Of a stretch of DNA of 34,087 nucleotides, positions 1 to 9,943 are shown piece by piece. How positions within the stretch are numbered: position 1 is the first letter of the stretch; every line of letters starts with the position of its first letter. The DNA comes from Bacillota bacterium (GTDB lineage: Bacteria; Bacillota; Clostridia; Christensenellales; Pumilibacteraceae). Below the pieces are notes generated by a model. It worked only from the letters and a program-made list of their open reading frames with translations, was not told the DNA's origin and made no database searches. A program made the translations under genes and the position numbers. The stretch lies in NCBI GenBank assembly GCA_019113265.1, contig DXHT01000032.1:1-34087 (forward strand), given 5' to 3'.

Positions 1-215
1 TGCAGACCATGCGCAAGGAGAGCGGCTTTGAGGTCACCGATCACATAATCCTCTCTCTCGGCGGAAGCGCGACGGTGCTCGCCGCGGCGAAGAAGTACGC
101 CGACAGGCTGATGAGCGACGTGCTCTGCGACGGTTTCGGCGAGGGCGGAGACTTCGTCAAGGAGTGGGACGTAAACGGCGAAAAAGTGACTATCGGCATG
201 AAAAAGTCCGTCTGA
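1..215 (+). CDS. ileS: Isoleucyl-tRNA synthetase, C-terminal end (partial)
   Basis: The reading frame is open from the left edge and stops at 213-215, so only about 70 C-terminal residues are present. The visible start resembles the conserved 'MRKESGFEVTDHI' tract in the C-terminal region of large bacterial isoleucyl-tRNA synthetases, which comes after the anticodon-binding domain. The rest is a short alpha/beta stretch ending in basic residues. The enzyme charges tRNA-Ile with isoleucine in the cytoplasm. The catalytic HIGH and KMSKS motifs would lie outside the window, so the call rests on this tail alone. A strong hairpin terminator follows about 100 bp downstream, showing that this is the end of a transcript. 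Confidence 0.7.
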   Translation, partial: QTMRKESGFEVTDHIILSLGGSATVLAAAKKYADRLMSDVLCDGFGEGGDFVKEWDVNGEKVTIGMKKSV

Positions 216-316
216 CCCGCGAATGCGGCAGCGCGGCTCGCCTCGGACGTAAGGATACGCGGCGACTGATAGCGGACGAAAGATAAGTTTAACCGATAAA
301 CATCGGATATTTACCG

Positions 317-360
317 AAGCGGGTGCGAAAATTCTTCGCGCCCGCTTAAATTTCGTTTTC
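317..360 (+). terminator. Rho-independent terminator after the ileS-like gene
   Basis: A 13-bp stem (317-329 with 335-347, one G-U wobble) closes a 5-nt loop and is followed by a T-rich tract (aaatttcgttttc). It lies downstream of the partial gene ending at 215 and upstream of the ktrB promoter. The rest of 216-485 is T-rich with a small 5-bp hairpin near 289-302, and I see no gene in it. Confidence 0.75.
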
Positions 361-485
361 GGTATAGCTTTTTAACGCTTTTCGTATTTTCCTTTTTCGT
401 CGCCGTTTGTATTTTGCCGCTTATCGCATTATATCGCCGCTCTCGCATGCGGGATCCGTATGTTTTTCAAAGTATGGCAATTTGA

Positions 486-514
486 TTGCAAAAGGGAATG
501 CGGTGTGTTATAAT
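486..514 (+). promoter_or_regulatory. Sigma-A-type promoter of the ktrB operon
   Basis: A -35 box TTGCAA (486-491) and a perfect -10 box TATAAT (509-514) are separated by 17 bp. Transcription would start near 521, about 37 nt before the ktrB start. That leader is too short to hold a c-di-AMP (ydaO) riboswitch, which often controls ktr genes in Firmicutes. Confidence 0.75.
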
Positions 515-557
515 GCGTGTATATGGTGCGCACTATGCTCACCGAAGGTAGGAAGTA

Positions 558-1892
558 TTGCGTAAGATCAGAATGACACCCGCGCGGTTGCTCGTATTGG
601 GCTTCCTGGCGATAATAGCGGTCGGAACGATACTGCTTGTGTTGCCCGTGTCGTCAAAGAGCGGAGAGGCAACGTCGTTTATAGACGCCATGTTTGTGAC
701 GGTTTCGGCTTCGTGCGTGACCGGACTCATTTCCGTGGACACCAATGCGCACTGGTCGCTGTTCGGGCAGATAGTCATACTGCTCCTCATTCAGACGGGG
801 GGAGTGGGATTCATGACGTTCGTGTTTGCGTTTCTCCGTCTTGCCGGCAGGAAAATAAGTCTCAAAAGCCGCACGGTCATGCAGGAGGCGGTCGCCGCTC
901 CCGAACTGAGCGGAATGGGAAAGCTGACCGGCACGATACTCGTAGGTACGCTGATTTTCGAATCTTTGGGCGCGTTCGTACTCAGTTTCGCGTTCGTACC
1001 CGCTGTCGGCTGGGAAGGGATCTGGGTGGCGGTGTTTACGGCAGTGTCGTCGTTCTGCAACGCCGGATTCGATCTTATGGGCGGGCGCGGTAACGGCGAA
1101 TTCATATCGCTGACGCAGTTTTCGGGCAATCCGATAGTGTGCATCACCGTGCCGCTGCTCATAATAATCGGCGGACTCGGTTTCTTCGTGTGGCAGGACA
1201 TACGGAGAAACCGTCATCACGTCACGCGTTACAGCCTGCACACAAAACTCGTGCTCGTCACGACAGCTGCGTTCATACTGATCCCGACTTTGATAATAAT
1301 GATAGCGGAGACCGATCTGACGCTTTCGGAACGCATATTCTCGTCGTTTTTCACCGCGGTCAGTCCAAGGACGGCGGGATTCAACGTTCTCGATCTCGGC
1401 AACGTGCGGCTGGTCACCGTTTTCCTTACGATAGTGCTCATGGTAGTCGGCGGAGCAAGCGGTTCTACGGCGGGCGGAATCAAGGTCAATACGTTCGCGG
1501 TGCTGTTCCTCTCGCTGTTCTCCATAGTCCGACGTAAGAATTCCGTAGAGGCGTTCGGCAGACGCATAGACGAGAGTAACATCAAGACTGCAACGCAGTT
1601 CGTCACGATGTATTTCATAACCGCGGTGCTCGGGATAATACTCATCTGTTTGTTCGAGATGAACAATCCGGAACCCATAGCGCTGACGGACATAGTGTTC
1701 GAGGTCGCGTCGGGAATAGGTACGGTGGGTCTGACTCTCGGAATAACGCCCGATCTCGGCGCGGCGTCGCTCGTCGTTCTTGCCGTACTGATGTATCTCG
1801 GCAGAGTGGGGTGTCTGACGTTCATGCTTTGCTTCCGCGCGCCGTCCGCGCCCGCCGCGGAATTGCCCATGGAGGGCGTCAGGATAGGTTGA
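558..1892 (+). CDS. ktrB: Ktr/Trk potassium uptake protein, membrane subunit (TrkH/KtrB)
   Basis: A 444-residue integral membrane protein of the TrkH/KtrB family, the ion-conducting subunit of a K+ uptake system. Four pore-loop repeats are visible, with filter segments ASCVTGL, SFCNAGFD, SPRTAGFN and GIGTVGL, each contributing the conserved glycine of the selectivity filter. Many hydrophobic helices surround them, as expected for the M1-P-M2 fourfold architecture. Length matches KtrB (about 450). The start is TTG at 558, with an AGGTAGGA-type ribosome site just upstream. The alternative ATG at 573 would have a worse site and would remove only five residues. The next gene is the cytoplasmic regulatory subunit, so the two form a KtrAB-type transporter. 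Confidence 0.93.
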   Translation: MRKIRMTPARLLVLGFLAIIAVGTILLVLPVSSKSGEATSFIDAMFVTVSASCVTGLISVDTNAHWSLFGQIVILLLIQTGGVGFMTFVFAFLRLAGRKISLKSRTVMQEAVAAPELSGMGKLTGTILVGTLIFESLGAFVLSFAFVPAVGWEGIWVAVFTAVSSFCNAGFDLMGGRGNGEFISLTQFSGNPIVCITVPLLIIIGGLGFFVWQDIRRNRHHVTRYSLHTKLVLVTTAAFILIPTLIIMIAETDLTLSERIFSSFFTAVSPRTAGFNVLDLGNVRLVTVFLTIVLMVVGGASGSTAGGIKVNTFAVLFLSLFSIVRRKNSVEAFGRRIDESNIKTATQFVTMYFITAVLGIILICLFEMNNPEPIALTDIVFEVASGIGTVGLTLGITPDLGAASLVVLAVLMYLGRVGCLTFMLCFRAPSAPAAELPMEGVRIG

Positions 1893-1923
1893 GCGTACTC
1901 GCTCGTAGCGCAAGGAGGTTGCT

Positions 1924-2568
1924 ATGAAATCGATACTTATAATAGGAATGGGAAAATTCGGAAAATATCTTGCCAAGGAGTTTACTGAGCTGGGCAATCA
2001 CGTCATGGCGATGGACATTGACGAGGAGAAGATAAACGAGATGGCTCCGTACGTCACGAGTTCGCGCATAGGCGACGCGACGAAAGAATCCGTGCTCGAA
2101 AGCATAGGCGTGGATAATTTCGACCTCTGCATAGTGGCGATACGCGAAAATTTCCAATCGTCGCTGCAAGCGACATCACTTCTGAAAGAGGGGGGAGCGC
2201 AGCACGTGGTGTCCTGCGCAAGCACGGAGATACAGGAAAAATTCCTGCTGCGCAACGGCGCGGACGAAGTGCTGTTTGCGGAAAAGCAGGTGGCGGAGAG
2301 CACAGCCGTGCTTTACAGCGCGAACAATATGTTCGACTATATAGAGCTTACGCCCGACTATGCGATATACGAGATACCCACTCCCAAGGGCTGGGCGGGC
2401 AAGACGATACGCGACAAGGACGTGCGTTCCAAATACAATATCAACATACTTGCCGTCAAAAAGGGCAACAAACTTACACCGTTGCCCAGTGCGGAGCACG
2501 TCTTTGACGACGCGGAGCGGCTCATGGTCATGTGCCGCAAGTCCGATATAGCCAAATTCATAGGCTGA
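1924..2568 (+). CDS. ktrA: Ktr/Trk potassium uptake regulatory subunit (KtrA/TrkA, RCK protein)
   Basis: A 214-residue cytoplasmic protein with an N-terminal RCK_N Rossmann fold. The nucleotide-binding glycines are in IIGMGKFGKYLA near residue 6, and an acidic residue ends beta-2 (MAMDIDEEK). A shorter RCK_C (TrkA_C) domain follows from about residue 135. In the family, an octameric ring binds ATP/ADP or NAD(H), and often c-di-AMP, and gates the membrane subunit. It begins 31 bp after ktrB behind a near-perfect AAGGAGG site, so the two are co-transcribed. Length is typical for KtrA (about 220), in contrast to the duplicated TrkA of proteobacteria. Confidence 0.93.
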   Translation: MKSILIIGMGKFGKYLAKEFTELGNHVMAMDIDEEKINEMAPYVTSSRIGDATKESVLESIGVDNFDLCIVAIRENFQSSLQATSLLKEGGAQHVVSCASTEIQEKFLLRNGADEVLFAEKQVAESTAVLYSANNMFDYIELTPDYAIYEIPTPKGWAGKTIRDKDVRSKYNINILAVKKGNKLTPLPSAEHVFDDAERLMVMCRKSDIAKFIG

Positions 2569-2582
2569 GAAACGGAGGGCGT

Positions 2583-3056
2583 ATGAGCGTATACGATTTT
2601 ACGGTAAAGGGCGCGGACGGGCGCGACGTAAGTCTGTCCGAGTATTCGGGAAGAGTGCTTCTGATAGTGAACACCGCGACGGACTGCGTATTTACTCCGC
2701 AGTACGCGGGTTTGCAGGAGCTTTACGAAAAGTATGAAGACAAGGGTCTCACCATACTCGATTTCCCTTGCAACTCTTTCGGCGGTCAGGCTCCGGGGGA
2801 CATAGAGGAGATAAACAAGTTCCGCACGCTCAAATACAACGTGACTTTCCCGCTCATGGCAAAGACCGTCGTCAACGGCGACGGCGCGGATCCGCTTTTT
2901 ACGTACCTTAAATCGTGCAAGGGCGGCATATTCGGTTCGGACATAAAGTGGAATTTCACCAAATTCCTCATTGACAGAACGGGAACGCCCGTGCGCCGTT
3001 ATGCTCCCGTGACCTCTCCCGAAAAGATAGAAGACGGGATAATCGCGCTTATCTGA
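2583..3056 (+). CDS. Glutathione peroxidase family protein (cysteine type)
   Basis: 157 residues with a thioredoxin-like fold, a full-length GPx/BsaA family member. The peroxidatic residue is Cys35 in NTATDCVFTPQ. The partners Gln69 (FPCNSFGGQ), Trp123 and Asn124 (IKWNFTKF) complete the catalytic tetrad. It reduces hydroperoxides; bacterial cysteine-type members usually use thioredoxin rather than glutathione. No selenocysteine codon is needed. I chose ATG at 2583 because it is preceded by ACGGAGG and matches the family N terminus. A longer reading would run back into ktrA. It sits 14 bp after ktrA and 5 bp before the next gene, so it belongs to the same operon. Confidence 0.92.
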   Translation: MSVYDFTVKGADGRDVSLSEYSGRVLLIVNTATDCVFTPQYAGLQELYEKYEDKGLTILDFPCNSFGGQAPGDIEEINKFRTLKYNVTFPLMAKTVVNGDGADPLFTYLKSCKGGIFGSDIKWNFTKFLIDRTGTPVRRYAPVTSPEKIEDGIIALI

Positions 3057-3061
3057 TAACG

Positions 3062-3913
3062 ATGCAGACCGAAAAGTGGACGGATTACGAGATAATAGCG
3101 ACGGGCGGCGGCGAAAAGCTGGAACGCTGGGGAGACGTGATACTTCTGCGTCCCGATCCTCAGGCGATATGGGAAGCGCCGTTCGATATGGAGAAGTACC
3201 GCGGACTCAGCGCCGTGTACACGCGCTCGCACACGGGCGGCGGCGGTTGGACGACACTTCGCCCCATGCCCGCCGAGTGGACGATAAATTACGGACGACT
3301 GCGTTTTCTGATAAAGCCCATGGGGTTCAAGCACACAGGGCTTTTTCCCGAGCAGGCGTATAACTGGGACGAGATGCGCGCCCTCGTAGGCGCGCGCGGC
3401 GGCAGACCTACTGTGCTCAATCTGTTCGGCTACACGGGCGGCGCGTCCGTCGCGCTTGCGGAAGCGGGCGCGAGAGTGACTCACGTGGACGCGGCGAGGA
3501 ACATGGTTGAACGTTGCCGTCAGAACGCAAAACTCTCCGGCTGTCCTGACGACGGCATACGCTACATAGTAGACGACTGCTCCAAATTCGTCGCGCGCGA
3601 AAAGCGCAGAGGGAACAGGTACGACGGTATCCTCATGGATCCTCCGTCATACGGGCGCGGGCCTAACAGCGAAACGTGGAAGCTGGAAGACGGGATATGC
3701 GAGCTCGTCCGATCGGCTGCGGAGCTGCTCTCGGACAAGCCGCTGTTCTTCCTGATAAACTCATACACGACGGGCTTGCAGCCTACGGTGCTTGAAAACA
3801 TTCTTAAATTATACCTTCCGAAAGGGAGCGCGAGCGCATATGAGCTCACTCTTCCGACGTCGGACAGAGGGATAAAACTGCCCTGCGGATGCACGGGCAT
3901 TTGGAGAGCCTGA
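3062..3913 (+). CDS. Class I SAM-dependent methyltransferase, RlmI/RlmK-like (COG1092 type)
   Basis: A 283-residue Rossmann-fold methyltransferase. Motif I is VLNLFGYTGGASVALA (about residues 118-133), followed by an acidic residue at the end of beta-2 (HVDAA). The catalytic-type motif DPPSYGRG is at 193-200. This pattern is shared with 23S rRNA cytosine-C5/guanine-N7 methyltransferases of the RlmI/RlmKL group. The N-terminal part is a small beta-rich domain rather than a clear PUA domain, so the exact rRNA target cannot be assigned. Only 5 bp separate it from the peroxidase gene and it has no clear ribosome site, suggesting translational coupling. Its stop overlaps the next start (TGATG), next to a pseudouridine synthase. 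Confidence 0.85.
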   Translation: MQTEKWTDYEIIATGGGEKLERWGDVILLRPDPQAIWEAPFDMEKYRGLSAVYTRSHTGGGGWTTLRPMPAEWTINYGRLRFLIKPMGFKHTGLFPEQAYNWDEMRALVGARGGRPTVLNLFGYTGGASVALAEAGARVTHVDAARNMVERCRQNAKLSGCPDDGIRYIVDDCSKFVAREKRRGNRYDGILMDPPSYGRGPNSETWKLEDGICELVRSAAELLSDKPLFFLINSYTTGLQPTVLENILKLYLPKGSASAYELTLPTSDRGIKLPCGCTGIWRA

Positions 3914-4629
3914 TGGACTATCGAGATATTACAGTGCTATATGAAGACAACCACGTTCTCGTTGCGGTAAAGCCGCAGGGAGTGCCCAGTCAGAGCGATG
4001 TTTCGGGCGACGCGGATATGCTGGGACTGCTCAAAGCGAGGATAAAGGAGAAGTACTCCAAGCCGGGCAACGTATACTTAGGGCTCGTTCACAGACTCGA
4101 CAGACCGACGGGCGGCGTAATGGTATTCGCGCGCACGAGCAAGGCGGCGGCGCGGCTGGGCGAGCAGATAAAGGACGGCACTTTCGGCAAGAAATACCTT
4201 GCGGTACTCACCGAGCGTCCCAACGAAAAACACGCTCAGCTCGTGCATTATCTTCTCAAAGACTCTTCGACGAATAACGTCCGCGTCGTCCCCATGACCA
4301 CGGAGGGCGCGAAAAAGGCGGTGCTCGAATACAACGTCATGGAGAGCCGCGAGGACGACGGGTTGTATCTTGCGGACGTAAAGCTGTACACGGGCAGAAG
4401 TCATCAGATCCGCGTGCAGATGGCGACGATAGGCTGTCCGATATACGGCGACATACGCTACGGCAAGGATCAGCCGTACGGGCATCTCGCACTGTGGTCA
4501 TACGACCTCTCTTTCGTCCACCCGACGACGGGCAAGCGCATGATATTCCGCGTATTCCCGCCCGAGGAGTACCCGTGGACGATATTCAACCTCGAACGTC
4601 ACATAGGAATAGTACGTCCGTCCGACTGA
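3913..4629 (+). CDS. RluA-family RNA pseudouridine synthase
   Basis: 238 residues of the RluA/RluC/RluD superfamily, which isomerises uridine to pseudouridine in rRNA or tRNA. The catalytic signature HRLDRPTGG is present, with the nucleophilic Asp at residue 63. The second conserved block, LYTGRSHQIRVQMA, follows near residue 160. There is no N-terminal S4 domain, so this is the short form, like RluA/TruC-type enzymes; the target base cannot be predicted. The start at 3913 overlaps the upstream stop in TGATG with GGAGAG before it. An in-frame ATG at 3889 would extend it eight residues into the methyltransferase gene. Tight coupling suggests the two act on stable RNA together. Confidence 0.9.
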   Translation: MDYRDITVLYEDNHVLVAVKPQGVPSQSDVSGDADMLGLLKARIKEKYSKPGNVYLGLVHRLDRPTGGVMVFARTSKAAARLGEQIKDGTFGKKYLAVLTERPNEKHAQLVHYLLKDSSTNNVRVVPMTTEGAKKAVLEYNVMESREDDGLYLADVKLYTGRSHQIRVQMATIGCPIYGDIRYGKDQPYGHLALWSYDLSFVHPTTGKRMIFRVFPPEEYPWTIFNLERHIGIVRPSD

Positions 4630-4665
4630 ATCGGGCGGTGAAATAAGCATCAGACGGAGAACACG

Positions 4666-6393
4666 ATGAAAGTAAGAAATCTTCTCGGCGAAAGGCTCAA
4701 ACACGTATCCGACGACAGTCAGATAGAGAGCCAGATACTAATGACCAAGGGCGGCTACATAAAGCCCGTTGCGAGCGGCATATACACGCTTTTGCCGCCC
4801 GCTCAGCGCATATCCAAAAAGATACAGGAGATAGTGCGCAGCGAAATGGACCGCATAGACGGGCAGGAAGTGCTGTTTCCCGTAGTCATGCCCGCGTCGC
4901 TCTGGCAGAGCTCGGGGCGATATACGAGCATAGGCAGCGAAATGGTGCGCTTCGAAGATCGCGGCGGCAACAAAATGGTGCTGGGAATGACGCACGAGGA
5001 GGCGGCGGTACACCTTGCCGATCACATAGCCAAGTCGTACGCGCAGTATCCTTTCATGATATATCAGTTGCAGACCAAATTCCGCGACGAGCCGCGCGCA
5101 CGCGGCGGACTGATACGCGTCCGTGAGTTCACCATGAAGGACGGCTACTCCTTCCACACGTCGCAGGAAGATCTCGAAAAGTACTATGCGCGCGCCTACG
5201 AGGCGTACGTCCGAATATTCAAACGCGTGGGAGCGAAGAACGTCATCGCCGTCAAGTCCGATTCGGGCATGATGGGCGGCAACGTCTCCCACGAATTCAT
5301 GCTGCTTTCGGACGTGGGCGAGGACACTCTCGTAATATGCCCGACCTGCGGTTACAGCGCGAACATGGAAGTGGCGGAGTGCATAACGAAGAATGAGGAG
5401 ACGGCTCCCGCCGCACTCGAAAAGAGAGCGACGCCCGACTATAGGACGATAGAAGAGGTCTGCGCGTTCCTCGGAAAACGCCCCGAGGGTACTGCAAAGG
5501 CAGTCGTTTACGCGTATAACGATACGGATAAATACGTCGTGGTGTTCGTGCGCGGCGATACGGAAGTGAACGAGACGAAACTGCGCAACTACCTCGGCCG
5601 CGAGATACATCCCGCGACGGCGATAGACCCCGAAAGCGGCATAGTGCCCGGATTTATCGGCGGCGTGAACTTCCCAGAGGGAATAGACTTCGTTGTGGAC
5701 AGATCGCTTGCCGGTCTGCACGACCTCGTCACGGGGGCGAACGAAGAGGGCTACCACTACACGGGATTCGATTTCGGGCGCGATTTCGGGCGCAAGTTCG
5801 AATACGTGGACGTTGCCAAGGCGCGCGCGGGCGGCATATGCCCGGTGTGCGGCAAGCCTCACCTGACGATCAGAAAAGGCATAGAGGTGGGCAACATATT
5901 CCAGCTCGGCGACAAATACACCAAGGCGATGGGCATGACGTACCTCGACGCGGACAATACCGAAAAGCACCCCATAATGGGCTGTTACGGCATAGGCATA
6001 GGGCGGCTGATGGCGTCCGTGTGTCAGGAGAGCCGCGACGAATACGGCCCCATATGGCCGATGAGCATTGCGCCGTGGCAGGTGGAAGTGTGCAACCTGC
6101 GCGTAACGGACGAAAAGGTGCGCGCTCGCGCGGAGAAGATAGTCGATGACCTCGAAAAGGCGGGCGTTGAGGTGCTTTACGACGACAGAGAGGTGCGCCC
6201 CGGCTTCATGTTCGCGGATGCGGATCTGTTCGGCGTACCCGTGCGCATCGTCGTCAGTCAGAAGACGGAGGAGCGCGGAGTGGTAGAGGTATCGACGCGC
6301 GACAAGAGCATAAAGACGGAATTTGCGGTCGGCGAGGCGGCGGAGCGTACCGTCGGGCTCGTCAGAAAACTGCTTGCGGAATACGAAGTCTGA
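4666..6393 (+). CDS. proS: Prolyl-tRNA synthetase, bacterial type with editing domain
   Basis: A 575-residue class II aminoacyl-tRNA synthetase charging tRNA-Pro. Motif 2 is seen as QTKFRDEPRARGGLIRVREF and motif 3 as the GIGIGRLMAS stretch near residue 445. Between them lies the YbaK-like INS editing domain (about residues 250-380), with the conserved lysine in GTAKAVVY, which hydrolyses mischarged Ala-tRNA-Pro. Two CxxC pairs (ICPTCGYS and ICPVCGKP) flank the insertion and could bind zinc, as in other clostridial enzymes. The C-terminal anticodon-binding domain ends at LLAEYEV. Length is normal for the family (about 570). It starts 36 bp after the pseudouridine synthase gene and is probably in the same operon. 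Confidence 0.97.
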   Translation: MKVRNLLGERLKHVSDDSQIESQILMTKGGYIKPVASGIYTLLPPAQRISKKIQEIVRSEMDRIDGQEVLFPVVMPASLWQSSGRYTSIGSEMVRFEDRGGNKMVLGMTHEEAAVHLADHIAKSYAQYPFMIYQLQTKFRDEPRARGGLIRVREFTMKDGYSFHTSQEDLEKYYARAYEAYVRIFKRVGAKNVIAVKSDSGMMGGNVSHEFMLLSDVGEDTLVICPTCGYSANMEVAECITKNEETAPAALEKRATPDYRTIEEVCAFLGKRPEGTAKAVVYAYNDTDKYVVVFVRGDTEVNETKLRNYLGREIHPATAIDPESGIVPGFIGGVNFPEGIDFVVDRSLAGLHDLVTGANEEGYHYTGFDFGRDFGRKFEYVDVAKARAGGICPVCGKPHLTIRKGIEVGNIFQLGDKYTKAMGMTYLDADNTEKHPIMGCYGIGIGRLMASVCQESRDEYGPIWPMSIAPWQVEVCNLRVTDEKVRARAEKIVDDLEKAGVEVLYDDREVRPGFMFADADLFGVPVRIVVSQKTEERGVVEVSTRDKSIKTEFAVGEAAERTVGLVRKLLAEYEV

Positions 6394-6415
6394 GATGGCG
6401 GAGAACGGACAAAAG

Positions 6416-7585
<1,170 letters not shown>

Positions 7586-7594
7586 TTCGAGCGA

Positions 7595-7630
7595 CGGCGC
7601 GCGGAAAGACAGGCGCGCCGCCTTACGATT
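7595..7630 (+). terminator. Possible terminator after metK
   Basis: An 8-bp GC-only stem (7595-7602 with 7613-7620) with a 10-nt loop is followed by CCTTACGATTTTT. The T-run starts about 8 nt after the stem, so this is a weak terminator or attenuator between metK and recD2. Confidence 0.4.
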
Positions 7631-7654
7631 TTTCGGGAGACACACGCAACATAA

Positions 7655-9871
7655 ATGCAAGAAACGGTAAAGGGAACGATAGCGGACATACGATTCCGCA
7701 ACGAAGAGAACGGCTATACGGTGGCGACGGTGGAAACGGATAACGACGTCGCCGTCGTTGTCGGCGTGTTTCCTCCCGTGGGCATAGGCAGTTACATCAC
7801 CGCAGAGGGATCGTTCGTGGAGCACTCGCGTTTCGGGCGGCAGCTAAAAGCGGACTCCGTAAGGCTGACCCGTCCCGATACGCTTTACGGCACCATGAGG
7901 TTTCTCGGAAGCGGGCTGATAAAAGGCGTAGGCGAAAAGCGCGCGGCGGCGATAGTGGAGAAGTTCGGCGAAAAGACGTTCGAGATAATAGAGAATTCTC
8001 CCGAACGGCTGGCGGAAGTCAGCGGCATAAGCCGACGAATAGCGGACGAAATATCCGCCTCCTATTCGGAGGTCAAAGCGGCGAGCGACGCGCTCTCCTT
8101 TCTGATGACGTACGGCGTTACGAGCGCGCTTGCCATGAGCGTATACAACACTTACGGCAAGGATACGGAAGCCGTCGTCCGCACAAATCCGTACAGGCTG
8201 ACGGAAGAGGTGCGCGGCGTGGGATTCATCACCGCCGACAGGATAGCTCATGCGATGGGCATCCGCGCGGACAGCGACTTCCGACTGCGCGCGGGCGTGA
8301 TATACATTCTCACCGAAAACGAAGATAAGAACGGGCATACCTATATGCCGCGCGACAAGCTGACGGAAGCGGCGCAGGAACTGCTCGGCGAGGAGAACTG
8401 CGCGCGGCTGAGCGACAATATAGACGCGCTCCTTTTATCTGCGGGTGCATTCGGTCTCAGATCCGTCAAAACGGAGGAGGGCGAGGCGATAATGCTTCGC
8501 TCGCTCTACCGTGCGGAAGCGGGCGCGGCGGTCAAGCTGTGCCGCATGGCGGAGTGCGCGGATAGGGCGTTGCCCGACTGCTCGGAGGAGATATCCGCGT
8601 TCGAGCGCATAGCCGGCGTGACGTTCCACGAGGAGCAGCGCACGGCGATAACGTCCGCGCTCGGCGGCGGTGTGTCCGTGATAACGGGCGGTCCCGGTAC
8701 GGGCAAGACGACGATAGTCAGGTGCATACTCAGTCTGCTCACCATGCACGGAAAGCGGGTGAGGCTCATGGCTCCGACGGGCAGGGCGGCAAAGCGACTG
8801 AGCGACAGCACGGGCGCGGACGCGACGACGATACACCGTGCGCTTCTCAGCGAGGAGTGCGAAAACGGCATAACGGAAGACGCGGTCATCGTGGACGAGT
8901 TCTCCATGGTGGACGTGCGCCTACTGTATTCGCTCCTCCGCAAACTGCGCGACGAGGCGACGCTCGTCATAGTGGGCGACGCAGATCAGCTTCCCAGCGT
9001 GGGCGCGGGCAACGCGCTTGCGGATATAATATCCTGCGGGATGTTCCCCGTGACTTTTCTGACGCACATCTACCGTCAGGGCGAGGGTAGCGGGATAACG
9101 ATAGCCGCACACGACATAAACGGCGGAAGAATGCCCGATCTGTCCAACTCGCGCGGCGATTTCTTTTTCCTGCGCAGTTCGGACGCGCATTCGGCGGCTC
9201 TTACCGTGCGCGATCTGATGACGAGGAGGCTGCCGGGGTATCTCGGCTGCGAGCCGACTAAGATACAGGTGCTTTGCCCCGTAAAGAGCGGCGAAGCGGG
9301 CGCGATTGCGCTCAACGCGCTCCTCAGGGACGCGCTACTTCCCGAAAGGCGCGGTGAAGTGACGGTAGGCGAATCGCGCTTTGCCGCGGGCGACAAGGTA
9401 ATGCACGTCGTAAATAACTACGATCTCGAATGGCGGCGAGCCACTGAGCGCGGGAAGGGCGTTTTCAACGGCGATATGGGCACGGTGACCGAGACGCTCC
9501 CGGGGAGCGGCGAGCTTATAGTGGAGTTCGAGGACGGGCGCGTTGCGACTTATACGGGCGAGGACAGAACGCAGCTCATGCCCGCATACGCGATAACCGT
9601 GCATAAGAGCCAGGGAAGCGAGTATGAGGGCGTGATAATTCCTCTCGTGGGCGGCAATCCGCTGATAATGACGCGGAATCTTTTGTATACCGCGGTGACG
9701 CGCGCAAGGCGGCTCGCAGTCATCGTGGGGACGGAGGACAGCGTGGCGCGCACGGTGCGCAACAATTTTATACGCAAACGCTGGTCCATGCTGAGACAAT
9801 TTATCATCCGTGCGCAGGATAAGTTCGCTCTGCTTGTCAATAACGACGGAGAAAACGACGACATGGCATAA
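7655..9871 (+). CDS. recD2: ATP-dependent 5'-3' DNA helicase RecD2 (RecD-like, YrrC)
   Basis: A 738-residue SF1B helicase of the RecD2/TraA group found in bacteria without a RecBC partner. An OB-like N-terminal domain (residues 1-75) is followed by helix-hairpin-helix segments (GLIKGVGEKRAAAIVEKFG and nearby). The motor then shows Walker A GGPGTGKTT at 345-353, the DE box VIVDEFSMVD, and a UvrD-type C-terminal motif YAITVHKSQGSEYEGVI. It unwinds duplexes with 5' overhangs and takes part in DNA repair. ATG at 7655 gives the usual RecD2 N terminus, with GGGAGAC about 12 nt upstream. Length agrees with Bacillus YrrC (about 800) minus a short tail. Confidence 0.95.
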   Translation: MQETVKGTIADIRFRNEENGYTVATVETDNDVAVVVGVFPPVGIGSYITAEGSFVEHSRFGRQLKADSVRLTRPDTLYGTMRFLGSGLIKGVGEKRAAAIVEKFGEKTFEIIENSPERLAEVSGISRRIADEISASYSEVKAASDALSFLMTYGVTSALAMSVYNTYGKDTEAVVRTNPYRLTEEVRGVGFITADRIAHAMGIRADSDFRLRAGVIYILTENEDKNGHTYMPRDKLTEAAQELLGEENCARLSDNIDALLLSAGAFGLRSVKTEEGEAIMLRSLYRAEAGAAVKLCRMAECADRALPDCSEEISAFERIAGVTFHEEQRTAITSALGGGVSVITGGPGTGKTTIVRCILSLLTMHGKRVRLMAPTGRAAKRLSDSTGADATTIHRALLSEECENGITEDAVIVDEFSMVDVRLLYSLLRKLRDEATLVIVGDADQLPSVGAGNALADIISCGMFPVTFLTHIYRQGEGSGITIAAHDINGGRMPDLSNSRGDFFFLRSSDAHSAALTVRDLMTRRLPGYLGCEPTKIQVLCPVKSGEAGAIALNALLRDALLPERRGEVTVGESRFAAGDKVMHVVNNYDLEWRRATERGKGVFNGDMGTVTETLPGSGELIVEFEDGRVATYTGEDRTQLMPAYAITVHKSQGSEYEGVIIPLVGGNPLIMTRNLLYTAVTRARRLAVIVGTEDSVARTVRNNFIRKRWSMLRQFIIRAQDKFALLVNNDGENDDMA

Positions 9872-9877
9872 AAACGT

Positions 9878-9906
9878 TTGCCGTCGGCGAGCTTTTGCGC
9901 TATAAT
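9878..9906 (+). promoter_or_regulatory. Sigma-A-type promoter of the fhs-glnS operon
   Basis: TTGCCG (9878-9883), 17 bp, then a perfect TATAAT (9901-9906), directly after the recD2 stop. A GAGGAGA ribosome site precedes the fhs start at 9944. The leader is about 30 nt, so no tetrahydrofolate riboswitch fits here. Confidence 0.75.
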
Positions 9907-9943
9907 ATAATGCGTAGCACGAAAAAGAGGAGAGAAGTCGCAG

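Noticed and set aside
486..557. Possible c-di-AMP (ydaO) riboswitch ahead of ktrB
   Set aside because: The promoter at 486-514 leaves a leader of only about 37 nt; the aptamer needs well over 100 nt.
654..1997. Long minus-strand frame opposite ktrB (447 codons)
   Set aside because: Rich in Arg, His and Tyr with no recognisable domain; it is a shadow of the clear ktrB gene. Similar long shadows opposite proS, guaB, glnS and dnaA were dropped for the same reason.
9872..9943. Possible tetrahydrofolate riboswitch ahead of fhs
   Set aside because: The promoter occupies 9878-9906, so the transcribed leader is about 30 nt, too short.
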